Source of the DNA: Edaphobacter lichenicola
GTDB taxonomy: Bacteria > Acidobacteriota > Terriglobia > Terriglobales > Acidobacteriaceae
Direction: 5' to 3'
DNA length: 64,000 nt
NCBI RefSeq assembly: GCF_014201315.1
Contig: NZ_JACHDY010000001.1
Location: 496,001 to 560,000, forward strand
The notes below the pieces were generated by a model. It was not told where the DNA came from and did not search any database. It worked only from the letters and a program-made list of their open reading frames with translations. Positions 44,697 through 54,030 of this stretch are shown piece after piece; position 1 is the first letter of the stretch, and every line of letters starts with the position of its first letter. Position numbers and translations under genes: made by a program.

Positions 44697-45015
44697 AGCA
44701 CTCTTAACCGGGTATATCGAAGTCATGCGGGCCAAGTCGCCCACTACCGGTTCCAACGCCGTGCCACTTCTTTCAAAATCCACGTTCAACATCCAGTTGC
44801 CTTCCATCGTCGCAAAATGGACTTTGCCGTTCAACGAACTCATCACTGTTGAGAGCTGACTGGACAGCAGGGCCAACTCGTCGGTGGTCATTCCGAACTC
44901 TATCGCCTCGGAAAAGAGGTCCAGCCTGGATCGTCAGATTCGCTCGAAGCCAGTTGCTGTCCTCTACACTCTGGGCACGAAGATTTTCATATGGGATCTC
45001 CCAATCAGTTATCAA
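44697..45015 (-). pseudogene. frameshifted small gene, identity uncertain
   Basis: Two frames on the minus strand join into one protein. The first reads WEIPYENLRAQSVEDSNWLR then ANLTIQAGP. The second reads IEFGMTTDELALLSSQLSTV then HFATMEGNWMLNVDFE. Removing one T from TTTT near 44917 joins them. The layout resembles small immunity-like proteins of the WapI type, but that is weak. The upstream start also seems disrupted. Confidence 0.35.
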
Positions 45016-45391
45016 GCTATAGGTGGGACACGCTCATATTCCATCAACAGCTGCGTTGATTGAATGAATGGATATCTGTTACCTAGCCGGAGGCTGTGAT
45101 AGGTTGCTGCTCCAACTATCCGGATTAAAACAAGTTGTTGATAAATGCTCGTGTGTCCTGGCAAAGTAACCAACTTTGATTACTACTTTGCATGCACATG
45201 TTCTGCTCAGATGAGTTACATTTTGCGTTTAACGTGCTAAATGAGTCGGCACGTTTTGTTGGCCTCCTGCCGGGGACGCGAAAGATCCCGCTGCAGTTGT
45301 GTTGTCTGGTTCGGCCTTGGTTGAAACTCGTTGGAAATTGGATTCATTCTCCTCGCTCACAACGAAACAACCACGGAGCTGGAGGTGAGTC
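45016..45391. other. leader of the large wall protein gene
   Basis: About 375 bp with no gene seen. It is AT-richer than its surroundings and probably holds the promoter. A GC hairpin-like stretch near 45270-45290 was considered as a riboswitch and not supported. Confidence 0.4.
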
Positions 45392-48300
45392 GTGTCGCTG
45401 GTTATCTTTCTGCCCATTGGTCTGGCTAACTTATGTATTCGACGTCACTTTTCAAGCAGGGTTGAAGCAGCCGCCAGGTCTTTGCTCCTAGCAATGCTCT
45501 TTCTCTGCGTGTCCACTGCGGTGAATGAATCAGCGCTGGGCCAAGTCGCGACTCCGGTGAATGTACCTACCTGGCGATATGACAACACCGAGGCTGGAGC
45601 TAATACGCAGGAGACTTTACTTTCGCCTGCTAACGTGGTGAGTTCATCGTTTGGTCTACTCTTTTCAAGGTCGGTCGATGGTTATGTCTATGCCCAGCCC
45701 CTCTACATCAGTGGTCTTACGATGGGTGATGGGTTAGTACACAATGTTCTGTTTGTAGCGACAGAACATGATTCCGTATACGCTTTCGATGCTGACTCCA
45801 ACGTCGGCGCGAATGCCCAGCCACTGTGGCAGATCAGCTTGCTCAACCCGGCTTATGGCGCCGCCCCCGGCGCAACCACCGTTCCCAGCGCGGATGTTAA
45901 TACTAACGACCTTGTTCCTGAGATAGGGATCACCAGCACTCCTGCAATCAACGTCGCTGGTAATACGATGTACGTCATTGCCAAAACGAAGGAAAGTGGA
46001 GGGTATGTCCAGCGGCTGCATGCGATCAACATAATAACTGGAGCAGAGCAGCCAAACAGCCCAACAATTATTCAAGCGACGGCGGCGGGCAAAGGAGCCG
46101 GAAGTTCGGGCGGCGTAATCGCGTTTAGTCCGTTATGGCAGCTGAACCGCGCTGCCTTGAGCTACTACAACGGCATAGTCTATGCGGGATTTGGCTCTCA
46201 TGGCGATAACGGTCCATGGCACGGATGGTTGTTGGCATTTGATGGCACGACGTTGGCCCAGACGGGATCGATCTGTTTGTCGCCTAGCGGTTCCGGAGCC
46301 GGCGTCTGGGAGTCCGGTGCCGGAATGCCAATCGACAATGGAGGGACTGCCGGACGGATGTTCTTTTCTACAGGTAATGGGTTGAACACTCTTTACCCTC
46401 CGTTCAATCCGAGTGTGAATCTCGGAGACAGCGTTGTGGAAGTGAGTCTTGCGAGTGGCAGTCTTGCTGTGACCGATGCCTTCACTACTTTTAACCAGGC
46501 TGCATTATCCGGAGCAGATCGCGATCTGGGTTCCGGCGGGGTTCTACTATTGCCCGACCAGACAGGTTCAATTCCGCACATCCTGATACAGGCCGGAAAA
46601 GAAGGACGCATCGTGGTCCTTGATCGAGATAATCTCGGAGGCTATCTACCGGGAGGTACATCGAACACAAACGCTTTGCAGGATATTCTCGGCGCAACTA
46701 CTGGGATCTTCAGTACTCCCGCCTACTGGAACGGAAATGTCTATTTTTGGGGGAATGTAGACTATCCTAAAGCCTTCAGTCTAACGAGTGGTGTACTAGC
46801 ATCGACTTATAGCAGCGAAGGTACAGTTAAATCTGGCTTTCCGGGGGGAAGCTTCGTCATATCTTCAAATGGCACATCGAACGGTATAGCGTGGGCCGTC
46901 AGGCAGGGCAACGCAACTTCTCCCGAGTTACTCTACGCCTTTGACGCCACGAACCTATCGAGGATTCTGTATGAAAGCGATAAGCAAACGCGCGATAACG
47001 CTGGCCTGGCGAATAAATTCGTTGTGCCAGTGGTTACAAACGGCAAGGTATATTTAGGCGCACGATACCAAGTCGATGTGTTTGGCCTGCTAAACGGCGA
47101 ACCGGTTGCCGCAGCGCCAACGGTTACGCCCAACGGGGGTGTATTCGATCCTCCCCAACTTGTATCGCTCAGCACGCTAACACCTTCCGCGAATATCTAC
47201 TACACACTGGATGGAACAGTTCCTACGACTGCGTCAAATGTCTACACGTCGCCAATCTCCGTTACTATTGGCACAACGATCAGAGCCATGGCGAGTGCAA
47301 CCAACTATCTTCAGAGCGCGCTAACCTCCGCGACGTTCAGCCCTTCGCCATTCACACCTTTGCCGGTATTCACACCAGCCGGGGGCACCTATGCATCAGC
47401 GCAGGAGGTTGTGTTATCAGATAAAGATACTTCGGCCGCTATCTACTACACGCTGGATGGCTCTACGCCTACAACCTCGTCCCCCGTCTACACGGGTGCG
47501 ATACAGGTGCAAGCGAATACGACTGTTAGTGCTTTAGCTGTAGATCCGGCGCTAAAGACTAATCACGCTGTGACGGCAGCCTATGTTATTCAGAGCGGAG
47601 GTTCGAACATAGATTTTGGTAGCGGTTTTGCAATTCCGACTGGACTAACCTTCAATGGCACTGCGATTAATGCGAACGACACTAGCCTCCAACTCACAAA
47701 CGGAGGTACTAACCAGGCGGCTAGCGCCTTCTACAACCAACCGATTGACGTTCGGGTTTTTACTACCGATTTCGTGTTCCAGCTCATCAATGCGTACGCA
47801 GACGGCTTCACGTTTACCATTCAGAATCAGCGTGCTACTGCGCTCGGCAGCGTGGGACCAGCATTAGGGTACGGCAGAGGCATACCAACCAGCGTCGCTG
47901 TCAAATTTGACTTTTACAACAACATTGGAGAAGGCAGCGACTCGACTGGCTTCTATACCAACGGAGCGATGCCCGAACTTCCTGCCGTCGATATGACCGC
48001 AAGCGGGGTGATTCTGAAGAGCGGCAACATCATCCAGGCTCACCTAACTTATGATGGCACTACTCTAACGCTGACACTTACTGACATCGTGGCCGCTAAG
48101 ACATTTACGTACAGTCAGGCGATCAATATTCCTCAGATTGTTGGAGGCAATACCGCATATGTCGGTTTCACTGGCGGAGCAGGCACAATTACATCAACCC
48201 AGAAGATCCTGACCTGGACCTACAGCACCCCAGCGACCGCACCTGCGCCTGCACCACCGACCTTTAGTCCCGCGGGTGGCAGTTACCTGTCGACGCAGAG

Positions 48301-49387
48301 CGTTGTGCTTAGCGATACGAGCTCTGGTGCCGTGATTTACTACACGACGGACGGTACGACTCCAACTACATCTTCTGCCGTATACAGCAGCCCCATCGTG
48401 GTTAACGCCGCGACGACAACCATGCTCGAGGCAATAGCTGTAGCTCCCGGTGGTTCGCAAAGCGCAATCGCTACTGCAACCTATGTGATTTCCGCTGGTA
48501 CTGCCACGCCGACGTTCTCGCCGGCGCCAGGCACATACACGAGTGCGCAAAGCATTACTCTTTCCGACGCTACACCGGGTAGCATCATCTACTACACAAC
48601 GGACGGCACGTTACCAACCACGAGTTCTTCGGCGTATTCCGGTCCCATCCCGGTTGGGTCAACCGAAATGATACAAGCCATGGCGATTGCGCCAGGACTT
48701 TCAGCAAGCTCGGTGTCGAGTTGCGGATATACCATCAGTGCGGTAACTGAAGTGATCAATTTCCCAAGCGGTTTCGCCGGCGCAGGAAGCAGTTTCAGCT
48801 TCAATGGAGTTGGCACTCTAAATGGTTCGATGTTGCAGGTGATGACCGCAAGCCAGAAATCTTCGCGAAGTTCTATATGGTTTAACAGGGCGGTCAATAC
48901 CGCTACATTTACGACTGATTTTGATTTTCAGATCCTCAACGGTGTAGCCGATGGTTGGACGTTCACCATCCAAAACAAAGGGCTCTCGGCTATTGGACCA
49001 ACGGGAAGCGGTCTGGGCTACGGAGGAGGGACCGCTGGAATCGGAAATAGCCTGGCAATTAAGTTTGATATCCATAACAACTCTGGTGAGGGAACTAACT
49101 CAACCGGGTTCTATACAGGTGGGGCATTGCCAACGATACCCGCTATCGATCTGACACCTTCCAATATTGTCTTGATCAGCGGGCACGTTATACATTCGCA
49201 TGTTACTTACGACGGCACAATTCTTACACTGCTGCTAACTGACGCTACAACATCTGCAAGCTTTACTGCGACGTATGCTGTGAATCTAGCCAGCGTAGTT
49301 GGTAGTACAGCTTACGTTGGTTTTACAGCAGGAACTGGTGCTTCAACAATGAACGTAAACATCCTTGACTGGACTTATCACAATTAG
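45392..49387 (+). CDS. large secreted lectin / chitobiase-like repeat protein
   Basis: A 1331-residue secreted protein. It starts at a GTG with GGAGGTGA just upstream and has a signal segment (SLLLAMLFLCVSTAVNES). Residues about 50-560 form a PQQ/quinoprotein-like beta-propeller (e.g. VLFVATEHDSVYAFDAD). It is followed by two CHB_HEX_C_1-like units (FTPAGGTYASAQEVVLSD, IYYTLDGSTPTT), an L-type lectin domain, two more such units, and a second lectin domain to the C-terminus. It probably binds polysaccharide outside the cell. The codon use has no obvious break. Confidence 0.85.
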   Translation: MSLVIFLPIGLANLCIRRHFSSRVEAAARSLLLAMLFLCVSTAVNESALGQVATPVNVPTWRYDNTEAGANTQETLLSPANVVSSSFGLLFSRSVDGYVYAQPLYISGLTMGDGLVHNVLFVATEHDSVYAFDADSNVGANAQPLWQISLLNPAYGAAPGATTVPSADVNTNDLVPEIGITSTPAINVAGNTMYVIAKTKESGGYVQRLHAINIITGAEQPNSPTIIQATAAGKGAGSSGGVIAFSPLWQLNRAALSYYNGIVYAGFGSHGDNGPWHGWLLAFDGTTLAQTGSICLSPSGSGAGVWESGAGMPIDNGGTAGRMFFSTGNGLNTLYPPFNPSVNLGDSVVEVSLASGSLAVTDAFTTFNQAALSGADRDLGSGGVLLLPDQTGSIPHILIQAGKEGRIVVLDRDNLGGYLPGGTSNTNALQDILGATTGIFSTPAYWNGNVYFWGNVDYPKAFSLTSGVLASTYSSEGTVKSGFPGGSFVISSNGTSNGIAWAVRQGNATSPELLYAFDATNLSRILYESDKQTRDNAGLANKFVVPVVTNGKVYLGARYQVDVFGLLNGEPVAAAPTVTPNGGVFDPPQLVSLSTLTPSANIYYTLDGTVPTTASNVYTSPISVTIGTTIRAMASATNYLQSALTSATFSPSPFTPLPVFTPAGGTYASAQEVVLSDKDTSAAIYYTLDGSTPTTSSPVYTGAIQVQANTTVSALAVDPALKTNHAVTAAYVIQSGGSNIDFGSGFAIPTGLTFNGTAINANDTSLQLTNGGTNQAASAFYNQPIDVRVFTTDFVFQLINAYADGFTFTIQNQRATALGSVGPALGYGRGIPTSVAVKFDFYNNIGEGSDSTGFYTNGAMPELPAVDMTASGVILKSGNIIQAHLTYDGTTLTLTLTDIVAAKTFTYSQAINIPQIVGGNTAYVGFTGGAGTITSTQKILTWTYSTPATAPAPAPPTFSPAGGSYLSTQSVVLSDTSSGAVIYYTTDGTTPTTSSAVYSSPIVVNAATTTMLEAIAVAPGGSQSAIATATYVISAGTATPTFSPAPGTYTSAQSITLSDATPGSIIYYTTDGTLPTTSSSAYSGPIPVGSTEMIQAMAIAPGLSASSVSSCGYTISAVTEVINFPSGFAGAGSSFSFNGVGTLNGSMLQVMTASQKSSRSSIWFNRAVNTATFTTDFDFQILNGVADGWTFTIQNKGLSAIGPTGSGLGYGGGTAGIGNSLAIKFDIHNNSGEGTNSTGFYTGGALPTIPAIDLTPSNIVLISGHVIHSHVTYDGTILTLLLTDATTSASFTATYAVNLASVVGSTAYVGFTAGTGASTMNVNILDWTYHN

Positions 49388-49419
49388 CAGATGCAGGCCC
49401 AGCGCTAGTCGTGATCGTG

Positions 49420-49690
49420 ATCGCCGTGGCCCATGCTCCAGAGCAGCAATCTGTTCATCTTTCACACCGACGCTATGCGCCACCACTACGTTTTGCCGCC
49501 AGGCATAGAAGCAGTCCGACTGATTTGCGACGAGAAGAACGATCATTCGCTCGAGTGCCATGTCCAGCTCCATCGGCCGGAACAACTGCAACATGCATGT
49601 ACTTGCTGAAATGCGGGTAAAGGGATTCAGCGTTCGTCAACGCACGGTACACATTGATTCGCAATCCCGCCGCCGCAAGTCGGTGAAAGG
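49420..49690 (-). pseudogene. carboxymuconolactone decarboxylase-family remnant
   Basis: Two frames on the minus strand align to one protein: INVYRALTNAESLYPHFSKY, then after a shift near 49590, LFRPMELDMALERMIVLLVA and WRQNVVVAHSVGVKDEQIAA. The order and the E-W-x-x-H-like pattern fit AhpD/CMD family proteins. Confidence 0.55.
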
Positions 49691-49907
49691 ATATAAGCAT
49701 CAGTTACGAGCCTCAAAGCTGCAAGCTCCCATTTTTACTTAAAATTAGGGACTAGCTCTACTTGAATGGACGACACGTATCTTCAAGTAAATCATGAACA
49801 CCATGCTGCATTTAAGTTATTGATTCCAAAGCTCGATGCCTACAACAAACCCATCTGTTCTTTGAAATCTCTCAAGTAAAGTATGAATTGAGCCGTCATT
49901 TCAAGTA
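49691..49907. other. intergenic, no gene recognised
   Basis: No coding sequence seen. AT-rich stretch between the CMD-like remnant and the IS110 remnant. Confidence 0.4.
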
Positions 49908-50090
49908 AATGATTGTCGCCGCGGCCAGCGACGGTGTAGTCATTCGGATCAGCGAGCAGCTGCAAGAGCTCGGGCAGGGGGTGATCGTGGCCGACGTCTG
50001 CGAACTGCGAGCCATATCGCACAGTGATCGCAAGAGCGATCAGGTCGATGCCGAGAAGTTAGCCCGCTACCCACAGCGTTTATGAGGACC
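49908..50090 (+). pseudogene. IS110-family transposase fragment
   Basis: The plus strand reads LQELGQGVIVADVCELRAIS then HSDRKSDQVDAEKLARYPQR before a stop. SDRKSDxxDAEKLARY is the RuvC-like hallmark of IS110 transposases. Further degraded similarity (SLVARARNS) continues to about 50150. There is no intact element. Confidence 0.75.
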
Positions 50091-50250
50091 GACGGGGAGC
50101 GTCTCTGATCCCTTGTGGCACGTGCGCGGAACAGTCCATTGCCAACTTGATGGGCGAACCGAACCGAACCGGCTCTCGGCTCGATAGCCAAGTAAAAGAG
50201 CGTTTGGCAAAAACAGAATCCCGGGAATTGCTTTTTTTGAATCGCTATAC

Positions 50251-50282
50251 GTGTTGCAACACTCATATACGTGTTGTAACAC
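50251..50282. promoter_or_regulatory. tandem palindromic operators
   Basis: GTGTTGCAACAC (50251-50262) is a perfect palindrome and GTGTTGTAACAC (50271-50282) nearly so. Both are preceded by TATAC and are centred 20 bp apart, two helix turns. They lie 44 bp before the ATG of the NmrA-like gene. The MarR protein encoded downstream is the likely binder. Confidence 0.65.
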
Positions 50283-50325
50283 TTAATGCTTGCCGGAAAC
50301 CCGGGAGCGCAAAAGGAGAATCAAG

Positions 50326-50949
50326 ATGAACGTCGTACTTTATGGAGCCACTGGGAACTCAGGCCAACGTATTTTGAAGGAACTTACCAATCGCGGGCAT
50401 CATGTTACGGCGGTCGCCCGTGATACCTCGAAGATCCCCTCGACCGTAAAAGCTGTCAAGGACGACTTAAGCAGCGTAGAGGGGATCGCCTCCATCATCG
50501 CCAGTGCGGATGTTGTGGTCAGCGCCTACGCTCCCCCTCAAGACAATACCGACGCACTGCTCGGCGTCACCGAGCGGCAGATCGCTGCAGTGAAGAAAGC
50601 TGGCGCGGCGCGGTTGATCGTCGTCGGAGGTGCCGGACTGCTTGAGGTTGCGCCCGGCGTCACACTGATTGCCTCGGGTTATTTACCGGAAGCATACCTC
50701 CCCATAGCTAAGGCACACGAAAAGGCTCTCGGCATCCTCAAAGCGTCTGATATCAACTGGACCTACTTCAGCCCTGCCGGTTACTTCGAGGCGGGCGAGC
50801 GAACGGGCAAGTTCCGGCTGGGCACTACCAATCTGATCGCCAACGAGAAGGGGGACAGCCGCATTTCCTTTGAGGACTACGCCGTCGCCTTGGTAGATGA
50901 GATCGAGACACCGGCTCATGAGCGTGGCCAGTTGTCCATCGGCTACTAA
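50326..50949 (+). CDS. NAD(P)-dependent oxidoreductase, NmrA/atypical SDR type
   Basis: The 207-residue protein has a nucleotide motif GATGNSGQ and a core VVVGGAGLLEVAPG. It fits atypical SDRs that bind NAD(P)H; the substrate is unknown. AAAAGGAGAA precedes the ATG at 50326. It probably shares a MarR-controlled transcript with the marR and LLM genes downstream. Confidence 0.9.
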   Translation: MNVVLYGATGNSGQRILKELTNRGHHVTAVARDTSKIPSTVKAVKDDLSSVEGIASIIASADVVVSAYAPPQDNTDALLGVTERQIAAVKKAGAARLIVVGGAGLLEVAPGVTLIASGYLPEAYLPIAKAHEKALGILKASDINWTYFSPAGYFEAGERTGKFRLGTTNLIANEKGDSRISFEDYAVALVDEIETPAHERGQLSIGY

Positions 50950-51087
50950 GGGTAAGGTCACACTTCTGCTTGTGCTCGATTCGAGTGAGACTGCTTTGAC
51001 TTCGGTTCGGTGTCGCAACCCGTCGGCAGCCTCACTCGCCTGTGAGCGGGATCGTCAACTTTGGGTGTAGCTCTGAAAGAATGACTT

Positions 51088-51579
51088 ATGGCGACTACCA
51101 GCAAATCTCCTTTGGCCGTAACGCTGAAGCAGAACCGGCCTTTTGTCTCTTTGCAGCAGGAAGCATTCCTGAGCATCCTACGCACAGCCTCGGAGCTGTC
51201 GAACACTGCCGACAAATTACTGCGCCAATTCGACATCACCCAGCAGCAGTACAACGTTCTTCGCATTCTGCGGGGAGCTGGGACGGAGGGTCTTTGCAGG
51301 AACGAGATCTCTGCACGCATGGTAGCGGCGGCGCCTGATATGTCTCGCCTGTTGGACCGCATGGAGAAGTCCGGTTGGATCACTCGAGAGAGGGCTGAGG
51401 ATGATCGGAGGCAGGTGTCGACCTTCATCACCGATTCAGGCAAAAAGCTGCTCACGATCATCGAGGGTCCAGTTCACGCACAGACTCATCGACTGTTTGA
51501 AGGTGTGAAGTCCACCGATCTCAAAATGCTGGTCGACGTGCTGGCACAAATCAGAAGCCGTCGTGCCGAACTCTCCTGA
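51088..51579 (+). CDS. MarR family transcriptional regulator
   Basis: The 163-residue regulator has the MarR winged helix: ITQQQYNVLRILRGAG, then APDMSRLLDRMEKSGWITRE and the wing DDRRQVSTFIT. It lies between two oxidoreductases, as MarR repressors of redox genes often do. The tandem palindromes at 50251-50282 are its likely operators. Confidence 0.9.
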   Translation: MATTSKSPLAVTLKQNRPFVSLQQEAFLSILRTASELSNTADKLLRQFDITQQQYNVLRILRGAGTEGLCRNEISARMVAAAPDMSRLLDRMEKSGWITRERAEDDRRQVSTFITDSGKKLLTIIEGPVHAQTHRLFEGVKSTDLKMLVDVLAQIRSRRAELS

Positions 51580-51614
51580 AAGAACAACCGAACCGGAACA
51601 TTGGACTTACCTGC

Positions 51615-52637
51615 ATGAAGAAAATTGCCTTTCTCTCGTTCGGCCATTGGACGGCTTCGCCGCAGTCACAAACGCAGTCGGCAGCTGATACGCTGCTGCA
51701 ATCCATCGACCTCGCGGCGGAGGCCGAACGCCTGGGGATAGACGGAGCCTACTTCCGTGTTCATCACTTCGCCCGACAACTAGCATCACCATTCCCGTTG
51801 CTCGCGGCAGTCGGTGCTAAAACGCGAAAGATTGAAATTGGCACGGCAGTGATCGACATGCGGTATGAGAATCCGCATTACATGGCGGAGGATGCCGGCG
51901 CTGCGGACCTCATCGCCGGCGGCCGCCTGCAGTTGGGAATCAGCCGCGGTTCGCCCGAGCAAGTGATCGATGGGTGGAGCTATTTTGGCTATACCCCGCG
52001 TGAAGGCGAGAGCGATGCAGACATGGGCCGACGCCACGCCAAAGAGTTTTTCGAACTGCTACGCGGCAAGGGATTCGCTCAACCGAACCCGCGTCCGATG
52101 TTTCCCAATCCACCGGGGCTGTTGCGTCTCGAGCCCTTCTCCGAAGGACTGCGTGATCGGATCTGGTGGGGTGCGGGTTCCAATGCGACCGCTGTCTGGG
52201 CCGCCAGGCTTGGAATGAACCTGCAATCTTCGACCCTCAAATTCGATGAGACCGGTGAGCCGTTCCATATCCAACAAGCCGCCCAGATTCGCGCCTTTCG
52301 CGCCGCCTGGAAAGAGGCTGGCCACTCTCGCACTCCGCGCGTTTCCGTCAGCCGCAGTATCTTCGCGTTGATCGACGACCGTGATCGCGCCTATTTCGGA
52401 CGAGGAGGTCAGGAACAGGACAAGGTCGGATTCATTGACGGAAACAGACAGGCCGTCTTCGGTCGTGGCTACGCTGCAGAACCGGATGTTCTCATTGAGG
52501 AGCTTAGGAAAGACGAGGCGATCACCGAGGCCGATACGCTACTGCTGACGGTTCCAAATCAACTCGGTGTCGCCTACAACGCGCACGTTCTGGAAGCCAT
52601 TCTGACTACTGTCGCCCCAGCTCTCGGTTGGCGATAA
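51615..52637 (+). CDS. LLM-class flavin-dependent oxidoreductase
   Basis: Luciferase-like monooxygenase fold, 340 residues: FLSFGHWTASP at the start, HHFARQLASPFPLLAAVGA, AAEDAGAADLIAGGRLQLGI, and SPEQVIDGWSYFG. It needs reduced FMN or F420; which one is not clear. It follows marR after 35 bp. Confidence 0.9.
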   Translation: MKKIAFLSFGHWTASPQSQTQSAADTLLQSIDLAAEAERLGIDGAYFRVHHFARQLASPFPLLAAVGAKTRKIEIGTAVIDMRYENPHYMAEDAGAADLIAGGRLQLGISRGSPEQVIDGWSYFGYTPREGESDADMGRRHAKEFFELLRGKGFAQPNPRPMFPNPPGLLRLEPFSEGLRDRIWWGAGSNATAVWAARLGMNLQSSTLKFDETGEPFHIQQAAQIRAFRAAWKEAGHSRTPRVSVSRSIFALIDDRDRAYFGRGGQEQDKVGFIDGNRQAVFGRGYAAEPDVLIEELRKDEAITEADTLLLTVPNQLGVAYNAHVLEAILTTVAPALGWR

Positions 52638-52951
52638 GTCGCCGAGACGAATAAACCCCGTTTACAGACAGCTGCATGAGGCACTTGTCCGGGATGCCGA
52701 CTACACGTCCATGTGGCTCGCGTTCCGTTGTCGGTGAGTGATTTGGCGATGATGCACTCTTTGAGAAGGCTTAATGTGCCAATTGACGGCAATCACTGTG
52801 CAACAAAGCCGCCTCCAGCTCAAAGAATCGGTGGAACCTAGCTAGGGTCTCTCTTCATTGCCCGACTCGCCACGGGGAGGTTGTTTTCCAAGTCACGAGT
52901 TCCTTCGTCGCCCAATCCGTCGATTTGCCTGTATGGCAGGATGTGCAAGGG
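52638..52951. other. intergenic, no gene recognised
   Basis: No coding sequence or clear repeat is seen in this 314-bp stretch between the LLM gene and the ISNCY remnant. Confidence 0.5.
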
Positions 52952-53312
52952 TTAGACGTTTCGACCTCGCTTTTCATAGCCGAGCTTCTGACTGTTCGTG
53001 TTCACCTTCGGCGTGAAGTACGTGTCTTGCTGTGCCTTGATGAGGGCAAGAGAGTGGCCTAAGCGTTTGTTCTCGACGATCGCGGTATGGCTGACTCTCT
53101 GATCCTTGCTGAAGACGCGATAGGGAAGCAAGAGGCCCTTGGTGCGGACTTCCAAGCGGCCATATGGGAAGTCGTAAACGTCAACATACTTGCCCTCAAG
53201 TCCTTCGGAGAGAGAATTTCGCTCCAGGATGATCCGCTTACCGGCCCGAACTTCCGCCAAAACCTGTATCCGTTTTACATCCCGCTCATTGAAATAAGTC
53301 CCATCCCGTTAG
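52952..53312 (-). pseudogene. ISNCY-family transposase, internally deleted
   Basis: The frame reads TYFNERDVKRIQVLAEVRAG (typical N-terminus) and jumps into the C-terminal part: YGRLEVRTKGLLLPYRVFSK, then AIVENKRLGHSLALIKAQQD. The central DDE region of several hundred residues is absent. The end QKLGYEKRGRNV lacks the usual basic tail. Confidence 0.7.
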
Positions 53313-53360
53313 TGTCGTTTCTAATGGGCGTAACCATGTCATTTCTAAAGAGCGTCTACA
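53313..53360 (-). repeat. ISNCY terminal repeats
   Basis: Two 24-bp direct repeats lie just upstream of the remnant: TGTCGTTTCTAATGGGCGTA at 53313 and TGTCATTTCTAAAGAGCGTC at 53337. The pattern TGTCRTTTCTAA fits ends of ISNCY elements, not the Tn7-like element. Confidence 0.55.
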
Positions 53361-53408
53361 TTAGAACTATACATAATATGTGTTATCGGACATACATGCA
53401 GTCTCCTG

Positions 53409-53428
53409 CTAGCCTGCGGCGGCACGGG
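53409..53428 (-). other. severed 3' end of the AHSA1 gene
   Basis: The minus strand encodes RAAAG then stop TAG (53409-53411). Joined to 61043 through the shared ACGGG, it continues the AHSA1 frame as LLEAFARAAAG, a typical end for this family. It was separated by the transposon. Confidence 0.9.
53424..53428. repeat. target site duplication ACGGG, left
   Basis: The 5 bp directly before the element; identical to 61038-61042. Confidence 0.93.
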
Positions 53429-53479
53429 TGTCGGATACAGAAGTCATTGAGACTGAACACAAGTGCCTGAGACTGAGTC
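53429..53479 (+). repeat. transposon left end with TnsB-type sites
   Basis: Terminal TGTCGGATACAGAAG followed by TTGAGACTGAACA. A second site, ACACAAGTGCCTGAGACTGA, starts 20 bp further in (53457), giving two tandem sites with the core TGAGACTG. Confidence 0.88.
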
Positions 53480-53526
53480 GGGGGGATATCACTACTATCT
53501 CCTCGGCCGTCCTAGGATCGCCTGAT

Positions 53527-54030
53527 TCAACGCACGAGTGATTCGTGGAGGCAACGGATTATCTCTTTTCCGTCTTCATATGCTTGCACCACCTCGGTCC
53601 AAGTAGCCGTCCCAATAGTCGCAGAGTGTGCGAAACCATGCCGCCAGAGAATGATGTTCTTGTAAGACGCTCGAATATCTCGACGCTGTGTTCGCAGTGT
53701 CGTCCTAGCAGTTTGGTCAATCTTTTTATCAAATCTCTCTTTGTATTTCAGTCCCAGCGGAAAAATGTAGTTCGGCTTGAGAGAGTCCAACTGAATTCTG
53801 CCGTTCATCCTCTCACAGCTGTGCCGAATAAAACTTCCCAACACCTGATGTTTTTTATCTGCAAAGGTCGTGAGAATCTCTTTGATCGCCATCTCAAATA
53901 CTGTTACGCATGCGACAGCGACAAAGCCGACATATTTCGCTTCGAGAAGAGGATCCAAAGTAGGACCACGAAGACTCCCAAGGTGGGCGATGATTCTGTC
54001 AGCATGCACAAAGTGGGATTGATAAGCCAT
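53527..54030 (-). CDS. HEPN-domain protein (predicted RNase), cargo
   Basis: The 167-residue all-helical protein carries the HEPN signature RHGFAH (R130, H135, Rx4H), preceded by the polar helix QRRDIRASYKNIILW. It resembles the MAE_28990/MAE_18760 HEPN-like nucleases, which are often next to DUF262 genes. The start follows the DUF262 stop directly (TAG-ATG), so the two are translationally coupled. It likely cuts RNA on infection, but the target is unproven. It ends 98 bp from the left transposon end. Confidence 0.85.
   Translation of the reverse strand: MAYQSHFVHADRIIAHLGSLRGPTLDPLLEAKYVGFVAVACVTVFEMAIKEILTTFADKKHQVLGSFIRHSCERMNGRIQLDSLKPNYIFPLGLKYKERFDKKIDQTARTTLRTQRRDIRASYKNIILWRHGFAHSATIGTATWTEVVQAYEDGKEIIRCLHESLVR

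Noticed and set aside
45190-45390. A possible c-di-GMP riboswitch in the leader of the large wall protein, from GGGGACGCGAAAG.
   Set aside because: The conserved second stem and tetraloop receptor pattern could not be found; the resemblance is short and likely chance.
53313-53360. Paired TGTCRTTTCTAA repeats first considered as the Tn7-like left end.
   Set aside because: They abut the ISNCY transposase start and have no counterpart at the right end. The TIR and duplication at 53429 fit exactly.
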